63,928 nucleotides of DNA, from NCBI GenBank assembly GCA_023485685.1, contig JAMCZK010000004.1, positions 1 to 63,928 on the forward strand, written 5' to 3'. The stretch's first letter is position 1. Every line of letters begins with the position of its first letter. Shown piece by piece: positions 43,431-51,693 of this stretch. The notes under the pieces are model-generated. The model searched no databases. It saw only the letters and a program-made list of their open reading frames with translations, and was not told the origin of the DNA. This DNA comes from Chloroflexota bacterium (GTDB lineage: Bacteria; Chloroflexota; Anaerolineae; Anaerolineales; UBA11579). A program made the translations under genes and the position numbers.

Positions 43431-43456
43431 TGATTAATCGATTAATCAGTTAATCC
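43431..43456. promoter_or_regulatory. Triple RTTAATC motif with 8-bp period / 18-bp palindrome
   Basis: TGATTAATCGATTAATCA is a perfect palindrome (43431-43448); with the following GTTAATC it forms three RTTAATC words spaced eight bases. It lies between the divergent roadblock and hutI genes and looks like an operator. The binding protein is unknown. Confidence 0.55.
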
Positions 43457-43515
43457 GCGAGATAACTATATCAAAAAAGTACGTTTCATGGTCAAAAACC
43501 GACCTCCAAAGGAAC

Positions 43516-43521
43516 TATAAT
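43516..43521 (+). promoter_or_regulatory. TATAAT box 7 nt before hutI (leaderless)
   Basis: The hexamer ends seven bases before the ATG at 43529 and overlaps the alternative ATG at 43520, which argues for the downstream start. Confidence 0.55.
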
Positions 43522-43528
43522 GCCGCGC

Positions 43529-44803
43529 ATGTTGATCCATTCTGCCGGGCAACTATTGACTCTGAGTGGTGGGCCACAGCGCGGCCGTACCCTTGGCTCA
43601 CTGGGAATGATCGAAGACGGAGCTGTATTGATTCGCGAAGGTCGCATCGCCGCAGTTGGCTCCGATTCCGAACTGCGCCGTGCCCACCCGGATGAAGAGG
43701 GGCTGAACGCCGGTGGCCGTGTGGTAATGCCCGGCTTCGTGGACGCACACTCGCACCCTATCTGGGCAGGCGACCGCGCCGCGGAATTCGAGCAACGCCT
43801 GCAGGGCAAGACCTACCTCGAAATCCTAGAAGGAGGGGGCGGGATCCTCTCCACGGTCAAGGCCACGCGCGCAGCTTCCATGGAAGAACTGCTGGCGCAG
43901 ACCCGCCCGCGGCTGCAGAGAATGTTCAACCATGGCTCTACAACGATCGAAGCCAAGACCGGCTACGGGTTGGATTTCGAGACCGAACTGCGGCTGCTAC
44001 AAGCGCTGCTCCAGCTCGATTCCGAGGGCCCTTGGGACTTGGCTACTACGTACCTTGCTGCTCACGCGATACCCGCAGAGTTCGAGGATCGGGCCGGCGA
44101 TTACACTGACGAACTATGCGAGAATTGGCTGCCCGCGCTGAAAGAATGGTGGGCGCCGAACGCGGTTGACAAGGCCTTACCTTTCGTCGATGTGTTCTGC
44201 GAAACGGGCGCGTTCGACCTGGCGCAATCCCGCCAAATACTGGAAACAGCCAAGGGATTAGGTTTCCCGGTAAAAATCCACTCAGACGAGTTCGACAACC
44301 TTGGCGGTACGCGTATGGCGATTGAACTCGGCGCCGTCTCGGCGGACCACCTAATCAGCACCTCCACCGATGAAATCGCAGAACTGGCTGCCAGCGACAC
44401 AGTAGCAGTCGCCTTGCCGGCTACGCCGTTCGGTCTCGCCGAGGCACACAACATGCCCGCCAAGGCTATTCTCGATGCAGACGGCTTGCTGGCCGTTGGC
44501 GGCGACCTGAACCCGGGCACCGCCTGGTGTGAAAACCTGCAGCTCGCCCTGGCGCTGGCATGCCGTACCCTGAAACTCACCCCGGCTCAAGCCATTGCCG
44601 CTACAACCATAAATGGAGCGGCCGCTATCCAGCGCCAAAATGAGGTTGGCTCCATCGAAGTTGGGAAGCAAGCCGACCTCTTGATTCTGGATGCAAACGA
44701 CTACCGCCATCTTGGCTACCGCTTTGGCATCAATCTTGTACATACGGTAATCAAGAAAGGGACGCCACACCCGGTGGCAGCGTCGTTGCATGTCAGCACT
44801 TGA
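43529..44803 (+). CDS. hutI: Imidazolonepropionase
   Basis: A 424-residue amidohydrolase of histidine breakdown, which opens imidazolone-propionate to formiminoglutamate. VMPGFVDAHSHPIWAGDRAAEFEQRLQGKTYLEIL carries the HxH metal ligands and the HutI-specific R-x-x-E-F. GGGILSTVKATR, HSDEFDNLGG, SADHLI and ALPATPFGL follow. The usual hutH, hutU and hutG are not in the window, so histidine use must be encoded elsewhere or the enzyme acts on something related. A start at 43520 is three codons longer but overlaps the TATAAT box. Confidence 0.92.
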   Translation: MLIHSAGQLLTLSGGPQRGRTLGSLGMIEDGAVLIREGRIAAVGSDSELRRAHPDEEGLNAGGRVVMPGFVDAHSHPIWAGDRAAEFEQRLQGKTYLEILEGGGGILSTVKATRAASMEELLAQTRPRLQRMFNHGSTTIEAKTGYGLDFETELRLLQALLQLDSEGPWDLATTYLAAHAIPAEFEDRAGDYTDELCENWLPALKEWWAPNAVDKALPFVDVFCETGAFDLAQSRQILETAKGLGFPVKIHSDEFDNLGGTRMAIELGAVSADHLISTSTDEIAELAASDTVAVALPATPFGLAEAHNMPAKAILDADGLLAVGGDLNPGTAWCENLQLALALACRTLKLTPAQAIAATTINGAAAIQRQNEVGSIEVGKQADLLILDANDYRHLGYRFGINLVHTVIKKGTPHPVAASLHVST

Positions 44804-44990
44804 TACCTTCCTAAACACTCTCCCCGGTCAATGGGCCATCATTGCCCTTATCGCTGGAATTGGACTCTCTGTAGTATTTCTGCGCGGCCTGATCCGGCTG
44901 GCTGTGCGTGCTCTTCTCATCGGCACAGTCGGGTTTATACTGCTGGCCGCCGTGTATTACATCCTCAACTACACAAACTTTTCGCTGTAA
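44790..44990 (+). CDS. Small two-helix membrane protein
   Basis: A 66-residue hydrophobic protein: [23 protein letters not shown] and ALLIGTVGFILLAAVYYIL make two membrane segments joined by a basic turn. It starts inside the last codons of hutI and is followed without a gap by the HD-domain gene, so it is part of that plus-strand run. No family recognised. Confidence 0.6.
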   Translation: MSALDTFLNTLPGQWAIIALIAGIGLSVVFLRGLIRLAVRALLIGTVGFILLAAVYYILNYTNFSL

Positions 44991-45623
44991 ATGCCGACCG
45001 TGGAACAGGCTCGAGCCTGGTATCCGGACTACGATCCGGTGCACGGCTTCGACCATATTCTGCGCGTTCTGCGCATGGCTGAGCGGCTGGCGCAAGCCGA
45101 AGGTGGCGACCTGGAGATCGTGCGCGCCGCTGTTTTGCTTCACGATGCCAGCGGCGCGGAAACGGGCGGCGAGAAACGCTCCGAGCATCAATACCATTCT
45201 GCGGAGTTCGCCAAAAAAATCCTCGAAGCTGAAGGTTGGCCGCCCGAGCGCATTGCGGCGGTGCAGCATTGCATCCGCGCCCACCGCTTTCGCGGCGACG
45301 AAGCGCCGCAAACACTGGAAGCCAAGATCCTGTTCGACGCCGACAAACTGGACGTCATAGGCGCTTTTGGTGTGGCGCGCACCATCGCTTACGATGTGGT
45401 GATGGGGTGGCCTTTTTACGCCGAGGCGTCAGACCGATTCAGGCTAACGGGCGTTAAGGTAGAGGATGAAACGCACAGCTCCTACCACGAGTTCCTCTTC
45501 AAGCTTGGCAAAATCAAAGATCGCCTGCATACCCAGACAGCGCGACAATTGGCAGAGGGCCGGCAAAAGTTCCTGAATGCGTATTTCGAACAATTGGACG
45601 CCGAGGCAAGGGGCGAGATATAA
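44991..45623 (+). CDS. HD-domain phosphohydrolase
   Basis: A 210-residue HD-superfamily protein: HGFDHILRVLRMAERL supplies the first His, VRAAVLLHDAS the His-Asp pair, HCIRAHRF the distal His, and ILFDADKLDVIGAFGVAR the last Asp (the YedJ/uncharacterised-HD pattern). It is a metal-dependent phosphohydrolase, probably acting on a nucleotide; the substrate is unknown. It starts directly after the small membrane protein stop and is followed after eight bases by the inositol monophosphatase-like gene. Confidence 0.88.
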   Translation: MPTVEQARAWYPDYDPVHGFDHILRVLRMAERLAQAEGGDLEIVRAAVLLHDASGAETGGEKRSEHQYHSAEFAKKILEAEGWPPERIAAVQHCIRAHRFRGDEAPQTLEAKILFDADKLDVIGAFGVARTIAYDVVMGWPFYAEASDRFRLTGVKVEDETHSSYHEFLFKLGKIKDRLHTQTARQLAEGRQKFLNAYFEQLDAEARGEI

Positions 45624-45631
45624 CCTGACCC

Positions 45632-46423
45632 ATGCAGCCAACACTCAACGACCTCATCGAAATCGCACGACAGTCAGGCGAGATCTTGCGGGCGGGATTT
45701 GGAAAACAACACCAATTGGAGTTGAAAGGGGAAATAGACCTGGTCACCGAAATCGACCACCAATCCGAGGAATTCATCCTCGATGAAATCGGCAGACGGT
45801 TCCCAGGACACGCGGTGCTTAGCGAGGAGAGCGGTGGACGGGCAGGGTCGGCGGAACAGCTTTGGTACGTAGACCCACTGGACGGCACACTAAACTATTC
45901 TCACGGCCTAGCTATTTTCAGTGTTTCCATTGCTTACGCACAGAACGGAATCCTGACATTGGGCGCGGTTTACGACCCGATCAGCGAAGAGATATACGCC
46001 GCAGAACGCGGCAAGGGGGCGCAGCTAAATGGCAACCTCATCCTTGTTTCCTCTACTGCCGAACTCAAGAGCAGTCTGCTTGTCACCGGCTTTCCATACG
46101 ATGCTTGGACCAATCCCATCAACAACTTCGCTGAGTTCCAGCTTTTTTCCAGGCAGGCGCAAGGCGTGCGGCGCCTGGGCTCGGCAGCACTGGACTTGTG
46201 CTACGTTGCGGCTGGCCGCCTAGATGGCTTTTGGGAGATCCGGCTGAATGCATGGGACGTAGCCGCAGGCGGGCTGATCGCGCAGGAAGCCGGCGCCTTG
46301 GTAACCGACGTGCGCGGCGGCCCTGATTTCCTCCACAAGCCGCAATCGATACTGGCGGCCAATCCGATATTACACGCAAAGATGTTGGAAATCTTGAAGG
46401 AAAGTGACCTGACTAAAGCTTAA
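45632..46423 (+). CDS. Inositol monophosphatase-family protein
   Basis: A 263-residue Mg-dependent phosphatase: LSEESGGRAG (Glu metal ligand), WYVDPLDGTLNYSHGLAIFSVSIA (the DPLDGT signature), GSAALDLCYVAAGRLDGFWE and NAWDVAAGGLIAQEAGALVTD (second Asp-x-x-x-Gly). Substrates of the family include inositol-1-phosphate, fructose-1,6-bisphosphate and PAP. It ends the hutI-HD-IMPase plus-strand run and overlaps the convergent aminopeptidase end by eleven bases. Confidence 0.9.
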   Translation: MQPTLNDLIEIARQSGEILRAGFGKQHQLELKGEIDLVTEIDHQSEEFILDEIGRRFPGHAVLSEESGGRAGSAEQLWYVDPLDGTLNYSHGLAIFSVSIAYAQNGILTLGAVYDPISEEIYAAERGKGAQLNGNLILVSSTAELKSSLLVTGFPYDAWTNPINNFAEFQLFSRQAQGVRRLGSAALDLCYVAAGRLDGFWEIRLNAWDVAAGGLIAQEAGALVTDVRGGPDFLHKPQSILAANPILHAKMLEILKESDLTKA

Positions 46424-47504
46424 TCAGCCATTGTCCGTTCTTCTGCACTAACTCATCGTCCAACCATAGCTCCCCATTGGTACGCAGGTCTTTAATCATG
46501 TCCCAATGCAGGGTGGATTTATTTTCTGACTTGGTTTCCTCGTATCCCTGGCCCAGCGCTAAATGAATCGTTCCACCGATCTTCTCGTCGAAGAGAATAT
46601 TCTTGGCAAATTTCGTGATGGCGAAATTGTTGCCGATGCCGAATTCACCAATGCGCCGGGCCCCCTCATCCTGGTCGAGGATCTTGTTTAATTCCTCCTC
46701 GCCTTTGGAGGCGGTGGCTTTTACCACTTTGCCGTCTTCGAATTCCAGGGTGACACCGTGGAATTCCTTGCCGTAGTGGATGGCGGGGAAGGTGTATTGG
46801 ATGTGGCCATTGGCGCTATTTTCCACCACAGAGGTGAAAACTTCCCCATCGGGCATATTGACTTTGCCCGCCGCGGATTCCGCAGCCCGGCCGGAGATGG
46901 AAAAGATTAAGTCAGTTCCCTCCCCAAGGATGCGCACCTGTTTTGTGGCATCCACGCGCTTGCGCAAGGTTTCCTGTTGTTCGGCGAGGGCAGGCCAATC
47001 TACATCATTGATGGCGCTGAAGAGGAAATTTTCGTAATCGCTCAACGACATGTCGGCATCCTGGGCCAGTGCTTCGGTGGGGAATTGCGTGACCAGCCAG
47101 CGGGTGTGTCGTACGCGGTAATCGGTGATGGGCTTGAGCGTCTTGAAATACTCGGACATATGATCGGGATCCAAGCCACTGGCATAATGAGTATTGCGCG
47201 GCGTATCCAGGATGATGAAACAATCCACGTTGTGGATAGCAAAGTCATAGATCCTGGGCAAAGTTTGGCGCTGTTCAGATGTGGTGTTTCTCAGGAAGAT
47301 CTCAAGCAAATCTTCCTCGCCAAGCTCCGGTTGGAAAACCACTTCGGCCGCGCCCCGCTGTAGCAACAGGCGGTAGACTTCGTACAAGAGGGGCAAGCCC
47401 AGGAAGCCAAAGCGCAACATGGCGCGCTCGCCCTTCTGAAACTTGACGCAGTAATCTACGATGACTTCGGCTTGTTTGGAGACACGCGGATCGATGAGGG
47501 TCAT
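46413..47504 (-). CDS. M29-family aminopeptidase (thermophilic metalloprotease type)
   Basis: A 363-residue protein like aminopeptidase T/S of Thermus and Bacillus: VDYCVKFQKGERAML at the start, TLRKRVDATKQVRILGEGTDLIFSISGR, MPDGEVFTSVVENSANGHIQYTF, VTLEFEDGKVVKATASKGEEELNKILDQDEGARRIGEFGIGNN and TIHLALGQGYEET, then STLHWDMIKDL. The Glu, Glu and His of these blocks bind the two metal ions. Cytoplasmic. It stands alone on the minus strand. Confidence 0.9.
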   Translation of the reverse strand: MTLIDPRVSKQAEVIVDYCVKFQKGERAMLRFGFLGLPLLYEVYRLLLQRGAAEVVFQPELGEEDLLEIFLRNTTSEQRQTLPRIYDFAIHNVDCFIILDTPRNTHYASGLDPDHMSEYFKTLKPITDYRVRHTRWLVTQFPTEALAQDADMSLSDYENFLFSAINDVDWPALAEQQETLRKRVDATKQVRILGEGTDLIFSISGRAAESAAGKVNMPDGEVFTSVVENSANGHIQYTFPAIHYGKEFHGVTLEFEDGKVVKATASKGEEELNKILDQDEGARRIGEFGIGNNFAITKFAKNILFDEKIGGTIHLALGQGYEETKSENKSTLHWDMIKDLRTNGELWLDDELVQKNGQWLIKL

Positions 47505-47566
47505 TGGGTTGGCATTCTAAAACGGGAAAGGAGTTATAGCAAATTAAGGCCTGGCAGAAAACGCTT

Positions 47567-48397
47567 CTAAAGCAATCTCCCCCACTCTTCGAGAGTAAGA
47601 GTCTGCGGCCGCCGACGCGGATCGACGCCAGACGCCTCCAGCCTAGCAGCAGCTTGCTCTTTCGTCCAACCGGGCAGGGCAGCCAGCGAGTTCGCCAGGG
47701 TTTTCCGTTTCTGGGAAAAGGCTGCCTTGGCCAGCTTGAAGAATGCGCCTATTTTGGCAGTCGGCAATCTAGGCTCGGGATAGAGATCAACGAGCAGCAG
47801 TGCCGAATCCACCTTGGGCGAGGGGTAGAACGCTCCGGCTGGGATGTGATGGGCGATGCGTGGGGAACCGTAAAGTTGAACGCTGAGCGCCAGCAGCGAC
47901 ATCTCCGGTGGCATAGCACAGGCGCGCTCGGCCACTTCGCGCTGGATGGTGAGTGCCAGCCGTGCGGGTCGCGGGTCTTGGGCAAGCAGGTGGCGGATGA
48001 GATTGGAAGTCAGGTAATAGGGAATGTTTGCGACGACCAGATATCCAGGCGACTGGAAAAAATCAGCCAGCCGCAATTGCATAATATCTCCGTGCACAAC
48101 TTGGACATTGGGCTGCCCGGCGATAGTTTCGCGCAGAATTGGCAGTAGTTTGCCATCAAGCTCCACAGCCACCACGCGCTTAGCGATGGCAGCCACGTAG
48201 CGGGTCAGCGAGCCGAGGCCGGCCCCGACTTCGAGGACTTCTTCGGCGTTACCTGCGCCTGCGGCCTCGACGATGCGAGAGAGATGACCTTCATCGACGA
48301 GGAAGTTCTGGCCCATGGCCTTGTTGGGGCGCAGGCCATGCTGGCGCAGCAGCACGGGAACGTTGAGGAATTTGATGGCCGGCATTAAGGCGGCCAA
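47567..48397 (-). CDS. rsmA: 16S rRNA (adenine1518/1519-N6)-dimethyltransferase RsmA
   Basis: A 276-residue KsgA/RsmA enzyme that dimethylates two adenines in helix 45 during 30S maturation. Motifs: GQNFLVDEGHLSRIVEAAG, VLEVGAGLGSLTRYVA (SAM motif I), VAVELDGKLLPIL, VVANIPYYLTSNLIRHLL (the N-I-P-Y catalytic motif) and the C-terminal RRRPQTLTLEEW. Its start overlaps the end of the 3D-domain gene by 13 bases, the same gene order as rpfB/yabE-ksgA in Actinobacteria and Firmicutes. Confidence 0.95.
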   Translation of the reverse strand: MAALMPAIKFLNVPVLLRQHGLRPNKAMGQNFLVDEGHLSRIVEAAGAGNAEEVLEVGAGLGSLTRYVAAIAKRVVAVELDGKLLPILRETIAGQPNVQVVHGDIMQLRLADFFQSPGYLVVANIPYYLTSNLIRHLLAQDPRPARLALTIQREVAERACAMPPEMSLLALSVQLYGSPRIAHHIPAGAFYPSPKVDSALLLVDLYPEPRLPTAKIGAFFKLAKAAFSQKRKTLANSLAALPGWTKEQAAARLEASGVDPRRRPQTLTLEEWGRLL

Positions 48398-49785
48398 ATG
48401 AGCGGAACGTAGGATGGAACAGGTGTGGTGAAGTACATCGTCACGTACTTATTAGTCCAAGGAACGCCACCTAAAGCAGCAAGCTCTTCTTCACTAAACG
48501 CAAGGTCAATCCACGGTTCTCCTGTGGGATATGAACCCACATCACCGAAAGCGGCGTATCCATAGTCAGGAACATAAACCGTTGTTCCCTTCAAAGCCCG
48601 ATACCAAGACAGGTAGGTAGCCAGAGTTCCTCTTCGAACCGGCATCCCTGAAGATGTGCCATTGAGACACGTTCCGGTCCCGGAATTACATGGCGAATAC
48701 CAGGTGGTAAACACTGTGACGGCTCGATAATATTCGATGGTTACTCCGTCGACCGTGGTAGTTTTTAAGACTATTTGAGAGCCGTAACCATTGATTTGGT
48801 TCCTGGCTTCAACGAGCACACGTTCCCCCTCCTCAATTCGAGATACTTCTTGGCCGTCTTCATAACGCACGCGGACGCGGGATGCGGACACGCCCTCCTG
48901 GCCAGCCTGCACAACGGAAATTGTGTCCAGCTCGGCTTCCGGGTCCTCTTGCCACTCGGTCTTATGGGCTACAGTTTCCTGTTCCAGCAGGACTGTCTCG
49001 TTTATCCTAATAACGCGAATCCGGCGGTCTGTCGGAATGGGCTGGTCTTCATCCGGCTGGCTGCGATCGAGACCTTGCAGGGCGATACCCGCTTCCGCTA
49101 AGGCTTCGCCCACCGTGGAAGACGCGGTACGCGTTTCGAACACGAAATCCCCCATAACGATGAGCAAGGGTTCTGCGCGGATCAGCGTTACAGTCAGCGG
49201 ACCATCCAGCGGGGTTTCGGCGGCCGGTTCCAAACGATCGGAGGCGAACAGTTCAATATCTTGCTCGGACACCGCTTCCCCTAAAGTTAGAGCAGAACTA
49301 TGAAAATCAAGCAATGAGTCACCGTCCACAAGACTTATCTGCACTGGACGGCGCAGCTCCAGGCTGAGGGAAGTTGCCTGTGGCAACTGCTCGTCCTCTG
49401 CCAGCGTCCTGCCGGCGAACACCAATCGATCTCCTTCGTTGAGCTCGAGTCCCCAACGGTCCAGCAAAGAGAGCGGGTCCCGTTCAGCGGTAATCGCGGA
49501 ATACGTTTTACTATCTGCAACGAGCTGAACACGAGCTGCGCGCTCGACATTTATGACTAGTCCATTACTAAGGAGAGACCACCTAGACGGTTCTACCTTA
49601 TCCTCGGAATGGAGTTGCAGTCCGGCATCTTTCAGTGCACCCCCTACCGTGACGGCGCGAGTGGCTACTGTGGTCAATTCACCATCGGCCATGATGGTCA
49701 CAGCACGCGTGAGCGAAGCGTAGCCAAGGGCCAATGTCAGCAACGCGGCAGCCAACGCTATCCAGCGGATGCGGGTGAATTGCAT
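48385..49785 (-). CDS. RpfB/YabE-like protein: DUF348 repeats, G5 and 3D domains
   Basis: 466 residues with a membrane or signal segment at 7-30. Three DUF348 ubiquitin-like repeats follow (VTVGGALKDAGL, LTLGEAVSEQDIELF, STVGEALAEAGIAL), then a G5 domain (ETVAHKTEWQEDPEAELDTISVVQAGQEG) and a C-terminal 3D domain with its conserved Asp residues in VYVPDYGYAAFGDVGSY and PWIDLAF. Such proteins are cell-wall hydrolases or resuscitation factors; the 3D domain is a lytic-transglycosylase-like fold (MltA type). A TTWYSPCNSGTGTC loop carries two Cys that may form a disulfide. Coupled to rsmA downstream. Confidence 0.88.
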   Translation of the reverse strand: MQFTRIRWIALAAALLTLALGYASLTRAVTIMADGELTTVATRAVTVGGALKDAGLQLHSEDKVEPSRWSLLSNGLVINVERAARVQLVADSKTYSAITAERDPLSLLDRWGLELNEGDRLVFAGRTLAEDEQLPQATSLSLELRRPVQISLVDGDSLLDFHSSALTLGEAVSEQDIELFASDRLEPAAETPLDGPLTVTLIRAEPLLIVMGDFVFETRTASSTVGEALAEAGIALQGLDRSQPDEDQPIPTDRRIRVIRINETVLLEQETVAHKTEWQEDPEAELDTISVVQAGQEGVSASRVRVRYEDGQEVSRIEEGERVLVEARNQINGYGSQIVLKTTTVDGVTIEYYRAVTVFTTWYSPCNSGTGTCLNGTSSGMPVRRGTLATYLSWYRALKGTTVYVPDYGYAAFGDVGSYPTGEPWIDLAFSEEELAALGGVPWTNKYVTMYFTTPVPSYVPLIWPP

Positions 49786-49808
49786 GATGGGAATTTTACC
49801 CAGACGTA

Positions 49809-50753
49809 TTATTTGCGGCGCATTGATTTGCCAGGCTTCACTGGCGCTGGTTTGCGCTGTACGTATAAGTCCCAGCCCAGGCTGATAGCGACGACCAGCA
49901 GAATGGCAAAGGCCCCGTAGATGATAGGCTCGATTTGGCCTTGACCTTCGACGTCGATCACCGGACCCGTTCCCAGGATGGCAAAATCCGGGTTTCCGCG
50001 TGGCAGCGTTTGCGTATAAGCCAGGACATCAGCCATCATGCTCAACGACCAGTCTTCATCTTCGTAGGCGGGCATCCGCTCGCTGGTCGGTGTGCCGAAG
50101 CGAATCTTGTGCAAGGACTGCCAGGGATCAGCCACTGCTAGGTCGCCAAGATACAAGGGGTTTTGAGCGTTGCCGAAGTTGATCTGGTCCCCAGTGTCGC
50201 CATGGCAGGCAGCACAGGTGTCGTTGTATATATTCAAGCCAACACGGCGATCCCCGAAGGCAACACCTGTGTCAGGATCGATGATCAGGTCCGTATCGAT
50301 CTGGCGGGTGCGCAAGAAGGCAGCTAGATCATTCAGCGCAGGTGAATTCGTATAGCGCAGGAAATCATGGTCAAGATTCACGGTACCATCGAGCCAGGCA
50401 ACCACCTGCTCCTGGCTGGCGCCTACCGCGTCGCCGAGACCAGTGAAACCGGTGTAGTGATTGGAATACGGGCCATAAGCTCCGTCGACGCCTTTGTAAT
50501 CCCAGCCATGGCATTCTGCACAGCGCCAGGTAACCACGCCACTGCGCGTGTTCGAATCCTGGTTGTCCCAGAGGGGATGATTGCCCTCTGGCGGCAGCTT
50601 ATCCAGTGCCAGGATCCAATTGTCATAGATGCGTGCGCCGGCGATGGGGTCGCCCGGTATTTCGCCTTGCTCGGGCGGCAGGCCGCGGGCAGCGGCCAGC
50701 AACGTAGTGCCTGCCAATAAGGCAAAGAAGCATATGCCCACGATGCGTTTCAT
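49809..50753 (-). CDS. Diheme cytochrome c, membrane-anchored
   Basis: A 314-residue exported cytochrome with signal peptide (residues 1-20), two heme sites CAECH and CAACH, and a C-terminal membrane segment (IEPIIYGAFAILLVVAISLGW) ending in a basic tail. The PLWDNQDSNTRSGVVTWRCAECHGWDYKGVDG block resembles cytochromes of respiratory complexes. Another cytochrome c gene and cytochrome b precede it, but a terminator hairpin at 50824-50850 lies between, so it may be transcribed separately or at a lower level. Confidence 0.85.
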   Translation of the reverse strand: MKRIVGICFFALLAGTTLLAAARGLPPEQGEIPGDPIAGARIYDNWILALDKLPPEGNHPLWDNQDSNTRSGVVTWRCAECHGWDYKGVDGAYGPYSNHYTGFTGLGDAVGASQEQVVAWLDGTVNLDHDFLRYTNSPALNDLAAFLRTRQIDTDLIIDPDTGVAFGDRRVGLNIYNDTCAACHGDTGDQINFGNAQNPLYLGDLAVADPWQSLHKIRFGTPTSERMPAYEDEDWSLSMMADVLAYTQTLPRGNPDFAILGTGPVIDVEGQGQIEPIIYGAFAILLVVAISLGWDLYVQRKPAPVKPGKSMRRK

Positions 50754-50823
50754 GAATTCTGAGTCAGGAAAGAAGATCGCAATGAGAGGAAAAGTATATC
50801 ATCGGCTCATCCAAGGCTTTACA

Positions 50824-50850
50824 AAAACGCCCCTCGTTATGAGGGGCGTT
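50824..50850 (-). terminator. Hairpin terminator between the two cytochrome c genes
   Basis: An AACGCCCCTC stem with its complement around GTTAT; reading on the minus strand it ends in GTTTTTGT. It follows the stop of the cytochrome c gene at 50866. Confidence 0.75.
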
Positions 50851-50865
50851 AGGGTTCTCTCTTTT

Positions 50866-51666
50866 TTACTGCAAAGTTAGTAGGAAGGCCACCAGATCGT
50901 TGATCTGCTCATCGGTTAGCGTATCCCCAAATGTCTGCGGCATGATGCCATCCGCAAAGCCCTCGACCACATAGGCGCTTGGATCCAGGATCGACTGACG
51001 GATGTACTCCTCCGCAGTTAGGCCGCTGACGCGGTCGCCAGCGCGGCTGGCCAGCCCATCCAGCACAGGGCCGATGTTTCCAGTGCTGATACCGCTGATT
51101 GTGTGGCAGGCAGCACAACCAGCTTGCACGAAAACTGCTTGACCACGTCCTTCCGGTGTGGACTCGTCCACCGGCGGAAGCAAAGGCTCAAGGGTGGCGA
51201 CCTGGCCGAGGGCATAGGGTTCGAAGTTCATAATGAAGGCAGCTACAGCGCGGATTTGGTCATCGCGCAGGGGGCCGCCGAATTTCTCGGACCAGGTGGG
51301 CATAGCAGGAATGCCTCCGCCCGCGTATAGCTCGGGGCGTGTGGAAATCTGGCGCCCTGTAGTCACCACGGATACGATGTAATCCTCCAGGCTACCCTGC
51401 CAGCCGACCTCGGCCAGGCGCCTTGTGAAGAAATTTTCGTCGCGGAGGCTGGGAGCGACGCCGGTAATGCCCTGCGCCTGGGTTCCATGGCAACGGGTGC
51501 AATTGGTGACAAATACAGAGGCGCCGAATTCGATTAGCTCGGCTCGCTGCTGAACCTCATAATCAGCCAGGCGCTGTGGTTCCCGGGCACCCAGGATGAT
51601 CACGATAGCAGCGCTGAGCAGCACCAGGATAGTGCCGAGGACGATTTCGAGTTGAACGCGTTTCAT
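50866..51666 (-). CDS. Diheme cytochrome c of the bc complex
   Basis: A 266-residue protein with an N-terminal membrane anchor (LEIVLGTILVLLSAAIVIILGA) and two cytochrome c domains: CTRCHGTQAQGITGVAPSLRDENF, and GRGQAVFVQAGCAACHTISGISTGNIGPVLDGLASRAG, with axial Met candidates in GGIPAMPTW and GIMPQTFG. Each holds one heme. It follows cytochrome b by 27 bases and would carry electrons from the Rieske/cytochrome b core to a terminal acceptor outside the membrane. Confidence 0.9.
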   Translation of the reverse strand: MKRVQLEIVLGTILVLLSAAIVIILGAREPQRLADYEVQQRAELIEFGASVFVTNCTRCHGTQAQGITGVAPSLRDENFFTRRLAEVGWQGSLEDYIVSVVTTGRQISTRPELYAGGGIPAMPTWSEKFGGPLRDDQIRAVAAFIMNFEPYALGQVATLEPLLPPVDESTPEGRGQAVFVQAGCAACHTISGISTGNIGPVLDGLASRAGDRVSGLTAEEYIRQSILDPSAYVVEGFADGIMPQTFGDTLTDEQINDLVAFLLTLQ

Positions 51667-51693
51667 GCGCGGATAGTCTCCTGGTTGTCCCGC

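Noticed and set aside
43520-43528. Upstream ATG of hutI as the start
   Set aside because: It overlaps the TATAAT box that would drive the gene, so the ATG at 43529 is more likely.
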